A stretch of 64,000 bases of DNA, from positions 48,729,036-48,793,035 of the forward strand of contig NC_081829.1 in assembly GCF_030867095.1 (NCBI RefSeq), read 5' to 3'. This document shows positions 58,701-64,000 of this stretch, in pieces. This DNA is from Alligator mississippiensis. Lineage: Eukaryota; Chordata; Crocodylia; Alligatoridae. Each line of letters begins with the position of its first letter. Position 1 is the first letter of the stretch. Under the pieces are notes generated by a model. It did no database searches, had not been told where the DNA came from, and worked only from the letters and a program-made list of their open reading frames with translations. The position numbers and the translations under genes are program-made.

Positions 58701-59166
58701 AAAGTTGTCTTGGATTTGGATAAATATGGTCATATCTATAAATTATATGTTAACATATTTAATTACTGCTGTTTAAAAATTTGAAGATTTTTTTCCTCTA
58801 ATGAGCACTAATATATAAATTAGTGTAGCTGAATCCAGTCTCAGGAACATATCTGTGATTGCTAACAGAATAAAGGTGTAACAGTCGTAGCAATATCAAA
58901 AGATACCAGTATCTGATCTGCATGATTCTGTATCACTATTAGGTAGTAAAAGTCCTCCATGGGTAATCCTGCTTAATTCAAGGTCAAGTTTAGGGCAAGT
59001 TAGCTAACTTGTATTGCTACAGAATCATGGAGATGTGACAGTTAAATAATAAAATTTGCTGCACACTTTCCTTTTAAAGTGATTAAAATATGTTTGTGTC
59101 CATACTGTTAGAACATCTTGCTTAATTTTGTACCTAAGAATTTTATTATTCAATTATATCCCACAG

Positions 59167-59336
59167 AAAACTGGAAGAGTTCCTGAATTTTAAGCAACTA
59201 AAAACATCTTTGAAAGAAGCTGTCATACTAGACTACTATCTGTTGGGATTTTGGTGGGCTAAAGAAATGAATTTCAATCTTACTCAACTCTCAGGATTCA
59301 TGGCTCTATTAAACTTTTTGTTGGAAAACCTCAGCA
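59167..59336 (+). CDS. CABCOCO1: Coding exon 3 of the probable ciliary protein (CABCOCO1-like)
   Basis: Seen: acceptor ATATCCCACAG| before 59167 and donor CTCAGCA|GTAAGTATA after 59336. The 170 bases complete the split codon from exon 2 and read 56 codons with no stop (KLEEFLNFKQLKTSLKEAVI, LDYYLLGFWWAKEMNFNLTQ, LSGFMALLNFLLENLS), leaving one base. The LKEA..LDYY...FWWAKE...L..FM.LLN pattern is what I recognise from CABCOCO1 and the wider flagellar C1a-32 family, linked to the central-pair apparatus of motile cilia and sperm tails. CFAP119 is the main alternative within that family; the very long introns favour CABCOCO1. Later exons are beyond the right edge. Confidence 0.7.
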
Positions 59337-60116
59337 GTAAGTATAATTTTGAAAATATTTAATTAAATAGAAAATGAGAATGTTCTCTAAACTAATTGTT
59401 TTAATAAGTTGTTAATTTTTTATTAGAACTAATTATTGAAAGTCTGATTTTCCTCAGGAGTATCAGTCTGCTGTGCATTGTACATGGATATAACTCTTGT
59501 TGAATGCAGTTAAACTTTGGTTAGAGGGTATGACAGTTTGTTCTAACAGACTGTCTCTGTTCTTTGTGCCTTGCACAATGGGACCATGGTCCATGAAGAG
59601 TAGGGTGCTGTCTTGATATAAATAATAATATTGATAATAATAGACTAAGAGCAATGAATACTTGAGTTCCAATTCCAGCTCTGTCAGTGACTCTCTGTAG
59701 CCTTGGGCACATTTGAGACATTGCTGTTAGAGACATTCAGTTCAACCTGTAACACTAGGCTACAGTACAGTAAGTGAATTACATTCATTTCATCCTTGGA
59801 GGTCAGCTTTTAGACAGATTTCTGAATGTCAGCTATGGTGTTTCTGACAAAGTATATAGGCTTGCTACAGATTGATGCATTAAATATACCAGCATCATGC
59901 AAAATGAAAAGTGATAAGCACCAGAAGAATCTAAATATCATGGAGTTATGAAGAAATTTGGAGTTGGAATAAAATTTTCAAGGAAGTGCGTGTCCTTGGT
60001 CTGTGAAAAACAAAAAAGGCTCATAAGAACATAAAGAGTGCCATGATGAAGCTGGCCAATGGTCAATCCAGCTGAGTAACCTGTAAATGACTGTAGCAGC
60101 AGTGTAAGCTTTAGGG
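59337..60116. other. Intron 3, first part, nothing recognised
   Basis: AT-rich with no further exon recognised. Confidence 0.5.
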
Positions 60117-60557
60117 CAGTGATGCCCAACCTTTACACCCTATGGGCAAGATAGACAGTGCTGCAGGGTGGGGGACAGGGAGGGGAGAAGGGTCATGGTG
60201 GATGCTTGGGCAGGGTAGGGAGTGACCCTGCTGCAAAGCAGATGGGGGGTGGGATGGGGCATAGGGAGTGGCCTGACCATGATCTGGCCGTATGCAGGTG
60301 GCCCAACCCTGAGCCAGATGCATGGGGGGGGGGGGAGGAGAAGGAGAGGGGAGGCACTGGGTGACGGGGAAGCAGCTGTGCAGTATCAGTTGGGGCAGGG
60401 CTGTATCCAGCTGCATGGAGCTTGGTTATTCGGTGGTGGGGAGGGGTGGTGACGCTCTTCGCCTCCAAATTTTCCACCCCCTGGGGGTCCCTGTGAGCTA
60501 GATGCCATGGCTCCATGGGCTGGATTTAGCCTGTGGGATGGGGTTTGAGCACTCTTA
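60117..60557. mobile_element. Non-autonomous hAT element with perfect 8-base duplication
   Basis: It starts CAGTGATGCCCAACCTTT and its right end is GGTTTGAGCACTCTTA; CTTTAGGG flanks both sides exactly (60109-60116, 60558-60565). The inside is G-rich with no coding capacity. It is related at its ends to 33232-33605. Confidence 0.85.
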
Positions 60558-60565
60558 CTTTAGGG

Positions 60566-62205
60566 GGAGAACATGGAATGAGGTATATCTAGTGATATAT
60601 CTCCTGTTTATTCTCCTCTTTGGCATCTAAACTCATTATTTTGAAGAAGCCAGAGAATACATTTCTGAGGCTAGGAACAGATGTACCTGGACAACAGATG
60701 TGCCTGTGTCGCCCTGAAATGGACATGTCTCAGGATTGGTGTGTACACACATTGTCCTTTTAACCAGGGTTTGGTGAGCGGCTGAATGCACTGCCACTTT
60801 TTCTGCCATTGATTCAAAAATGCAGTCCTGGGTTAACCATTCAAATGCATTTTTTAGTGTTCAGATTTTAGCAGCTAATTTATGTAAAAAAATCATTTTT
60901 CTGGACATGCTACAGCCCATGGCAGATCAGGACTTTCCTTACTTTGGGTTGCCACAGGCTGTACTATGTCCAGGTACCTGGACTGAGAGCAATGAGCCTC
61001 TGTTTCCTTGCTTGGGAGAAGGAAGCGGTTATATTTAAAGATAGAGAGGACATAAACTGGATGAAGTGATGAAGGAGGGGCAATGTTGGACAAGGAGTAT
61101 GGAGAGGCATAAAAACTGAAGTGGGGTTGACAGGGTAGAAAGAAAAACTGGGACTGGGAAACTGGAGTTGAGGTGGTGACTAGCTGACAAGAAGACAGGA
61201 ACTGGGAGCTTGGTGGAGATGGGGACTCATAACCCAGGAATCTGCTGTTGGGTAGGCAAGGAGACTAGGATTGAGAGCTAGGGAGTGAGAAAACGGTGAA
61301 GCACCCAAATTATAGAGATTGTCATTGTGTGATTTTTTTTTTTAATGTGTTTCCTTTACAAAGAACTAAAGGTCAGAATCAGCAGAGAATTAAAGCAATA
61401 AGGGAAACGAGTCTGTTATTATACCAGTAATAAATATTCACATTTTGATCTCTGGATTCCCGATAGCTTAAATGAACAAATAATTAAAGTATTATTATTA
61501 TTATTATTGTTGTTGTTGTTGTTATTAAATAATTTTAAAGTGCATACTTGTGGTGGTGAATACATTTCATATAAATAATAATAATTGTGATTTAGCCTCT
61601 TTTTTATAAAACTAAAGTTTGAGGGACTGCAGAAGAGATTATGAAACATTCATCATGTTTCTTTTTGCCGTTCTAGTCTTTGCAAATTACAGTGTATGCC
61701 CAGTATGTGTATTTTAGTATCAAAATACACAATAACTTACATTGGCTTGCAACAAGCATTAAATTCCAGTGCTGCAAATTTCAGGGAGCATCTTCTTTGC
61801 ACCCCTCTGCTCCCATGGCAGACAGGTTCCCATATTCATGCTGGATAGCTACACTGCCTCCTGCCCCACAAAAACTCTGAGTCACCCAGAGAAGTGCATT
61901 AGGCAGGGGGGATTCTCCCACAGCTGAACTTGTCCAAGTACAGGAAGGGTCCAGCTGCAGGAGAATGCAGCAAGATCTTCACAGGGCTTCCTGACAGCTC
62001 GGCACTGGGTGGACTACCAAGGAGTCAGGGCTGTCCCTCCCTCCTTCCTTCCAACAGGAAGGGAGGAAGAGTAGAGCATTGGAAGGTACTGGGGGTCCTC
62101 AGGAGCATACAGCTATTCAAATTTTCCCAGGAAAAGAGAGATCTTTGTTATTGGAAGTATTCTCATTTTTTCCTGGAAGATCCTGTTGTAACCTTTGCAT
62201 AGCCT
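60566..62205. other. Intron 3, mixed sequence, nothing recognised
   Basis: No exon recognised. G/A-rich stretch at 61040-61300. Confidence 0.45.
61490..61527. repeat. (TTA)n-(TTG)n microsatellite
   Basis: TTA units pass into TTG units within about 38 bases. Confidence 0.85.
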
Positions 62206-63209
62206 TGGGTATGTACAGACATTTGATGAGGTTAGATTGAGTTAAAAATGGCCACCCGGTCTAAGGTAAGTCAGGATGGGGAGAGACTAGTGGGGGAGAG
62301 GGCTTGGGAGGATTGAGTGGGCAAGCAGGTTCTGGGGGGAGAACAGGAGGGCTATTGGGGTCCATGGGGAGGATCAAGTGTCTGGCAGGGTCCACAGAGG
62401 GGACTGAGGAGGCTGGTGGGATTCATGAGGGGAATCAGAGGGGGGCAGGCAGAGTACACAGGAGGGATTATGGGGGTTGAGGAGAAAGTGGGGTCTGCAG
62501 GAGTATTGGGGGGCAAATGGGGTCCACACGGGTTGTTGTTGGAATCTAGGAGAGTTTGGCAGGATCAGGGGTTTGTAGGGTCTACAAGGGGCTTGGGGGA
62601 TGGGGGGAGTTCTCTTCCCCACCCCTTGGGACCAGAGGCTATTTTTAGCTTCCCAACCCCCCCCCCCAACAAACAATTCCTCTTGGGAAACCAGTTCCCT
62701 GCACCCCACCCTTCTCCCCACCCTTCCACCCTGACTTACTCCTCAGCTCCTGGCACCAGTGACTGCTGGTACAAATGACTCCAGAAGCGGCTTGTGGCAT
62801 TTGGGGTGGGGGGAGGAGGGCAGGCTGTCTGGTCTGGCATTGGGGGGAGAGGCCAGGGGCCTAAAAATAGCCTGGTGCTGGGGGGTGGAGCTAAGAAAAG
62901 TGCAGCTTTATGGCTGGGGCCAGCAGTTGGGTTTCCCAGCCCTAGGGGTGTGCTAGGAACTGTACAGAAGTTCAATTAGATTGGTCTCACCGCATCCAGT
63001 CTAAGTTACACTACTCTGAGGTACATTTAACTTAGATTGGGTTGGTCAGTTTTTTAGACTGATCCAACTGTCCTGAACTTATGTTTAGTTCACACTTAGG
63101 TCCACCTAACTAAGGGTCTAAGTGTAAGGCCTGCACCAGGGTGAACCAAGTTAGATCGGGTGGCCATTTTTAATACCAACTAACCTCCCCAAACATCTGT
63201 ATGTACCCA
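62206..63209. mobile_element. Non-autonomous DNA transposon with about 50-base inverted termini, family copy 2
   Basis: The left end (TGGGTATGTACAGACATTTG, then GAGGTTAGATTGAG, then AAAAATGGCCACCC) is inverted at the right end (GGGTGGCCATTTTTAATAC, CTAACCTCCCC, AAACATCTGTATGTACCCA). The body is G-rich with repeated GGGTCCA / GGCAGG motifs, then C-rich, and includes AGAAGTTCAATTAGATTGGT shared with 2424-3305. No transposase is encoded. Flanking duplications are not clear, so the superfamily is left open. Confidence 0.75.
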
Positions 63210-64000
63210 TAATGACAGAATAGGGGATGCCTTCATAGCTGTCACTTCTGTTTCCTTAATCCTCTGGTTATTAATTCAAGTGTAGGTATAGTATGGAAGT
63301 AATATTCATTTTCTATTGTATACAATCTTAAGAATTTAAGGAAAACTAGAGTTGTGAGGAAGAAAAACAGACTTCAAAATTGGGTCCCAAAAGTAATTTC
63401 TGAAACATAATGTTCTCCAGTTTGCATCCATGTAGCTCATTTTACTTGAAGAGCCTAATCCTAATTGATAATGAGTGAAAGAGAAGGAAATCAAATCCCC
63501 AATTTGTTCATGGGCAAGGAATTTCTTGAGAGCAAGTAATATGAAACTTTTTTTCTATGCTTTATATCCTCCACAAACTAGATAGCTGCTATGCTGGTAA
63601 ATAATGTCTCTATCCAATTCTCTTTGAAGTTTGAGGAAACCTGAATACTATATTATTATACACAGTGTGCACCAAGGATTGTAAAAGTTAAAAGTAACTC
63701 AAAGAAATGTACTGGTTGAATGAAAAAGGAAAAACTTTGAAATACTTCCTTAGAATAAGATGATCTCTACCTTTCACTACCTCCTGTGTTTTCATTTGCT
63801 GTCCTAATATTCAGTTAGTTCTTTCAAATCTATTATCCAATGAGAGAATTCCTTCTAACTTGTTGTTAATGCCTGCTCTGTAACTGAAGACTTGCCTTAT
63901 CCAAGAGAGCCATATCCTGATATACAGATTTAGTTGATCTAGTTTTTCATATTATTGATTTCTGTCCCCAGTAACCAAAATTAATAAAAATACCACCAGA
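63210..64000. other. Intron 3, AT-rich, nothing recognised
   Basis: No exon or repeat ends recognised before the window ends. Confidence 0.5.

Noticed and set aside
61419-61649. Poly-Asn frame
   Set aside because: Product of a TTA/TTG microsatellite read on the minus strand.
1-64000. tRNA-derived SINEs, tRNA genes or CRISPR arrays
   Set aside because: No A-box/B-box pair in a cloverleaf context and no regularly spaced identical repeats with unique spacers were found by eye.

Overview
This window looks like non-mammalian amniote nuclear DNA. A crocodilian is my best guess and a turtle is the main alternative. The reasons are abundant CR1 LINEs with ATTCATAG/TCTATGAA-type tails, Penelope-like elements, a Tx1-clade LINE, many hAT-type non-autonomous DNA transposons, two ERV-type solo LTRs, and an intron-rich gene with a CpG-island promoter. 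No bacterial features, CRISPR arrays, rRNA or tRNA genes were seen.

One host gene is present, on the + strand. Coding exon 1 (27336-27374) lies in a CpG island and ends at a GT donor. Exon 2 is 46341-46450 and exon 3 is 59167-59336, each with AG/GT borders. The three exons join phase 0, phase 2, phase 1 into an open frame of 106 codons plus one base. The peptide resembles ciliary C1a-32-type proteins; my best identification is CABCOCO1 (C10orf107), from recognition and not from a search. A good RFX X-box match (27302-27316), the usual cis-element of ciliary genes, sits 20 bases before the proposed ATG. Introns 1 and 2 are about 19.0 and 12.7 kb, and the gene continues past the right edge.

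Everything else recognised is repeat-derived. 1-8 kb: a hAT transposase remnant running off the left edge, several non-autonomous DNA transposons and palindromic MITE-like units, then an internally deleted CR1. 8.9-14.8 kb: a long but broken CR1 and two Penelope-derived pieces. 16.3-17.1 kb: an ERV-type solo LTR. 19.6-21.4 kb: a Tx1-type LINE remnant. 22-26.5 kb: MITE-like units, a hAT-type element and a 76-bp palindrome. Intron 1 (27.4-46.3 kb): hAT-type elements (one containing CR1 sequence), a Tigger-like element, a large minus-strand CR1 with an ORF1 esterase remnant, and another CR1. Intron 2 (46.5-59.2 kb): a near-complete Penelope-like element with RT and GIY-YIG regions, a solo LTR with perfect 6-bp target-site duplications, a hAT interrupted by CR1, and a minus-strand CR1 with one stop in about 570 codons. 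After exon 3: a hAT with a perfect 8-bp duplication and a second copy of a DNA transposon family also found at 2.4-3.3 kb.

No multi-gene system was found. The signals most worth following are the split ciliary gene with its X-box, the hammerhead-ribozyme-like motifs in the Penelope tails, and several non-autonomous transposon families that can be bounded by their target-site duplications.
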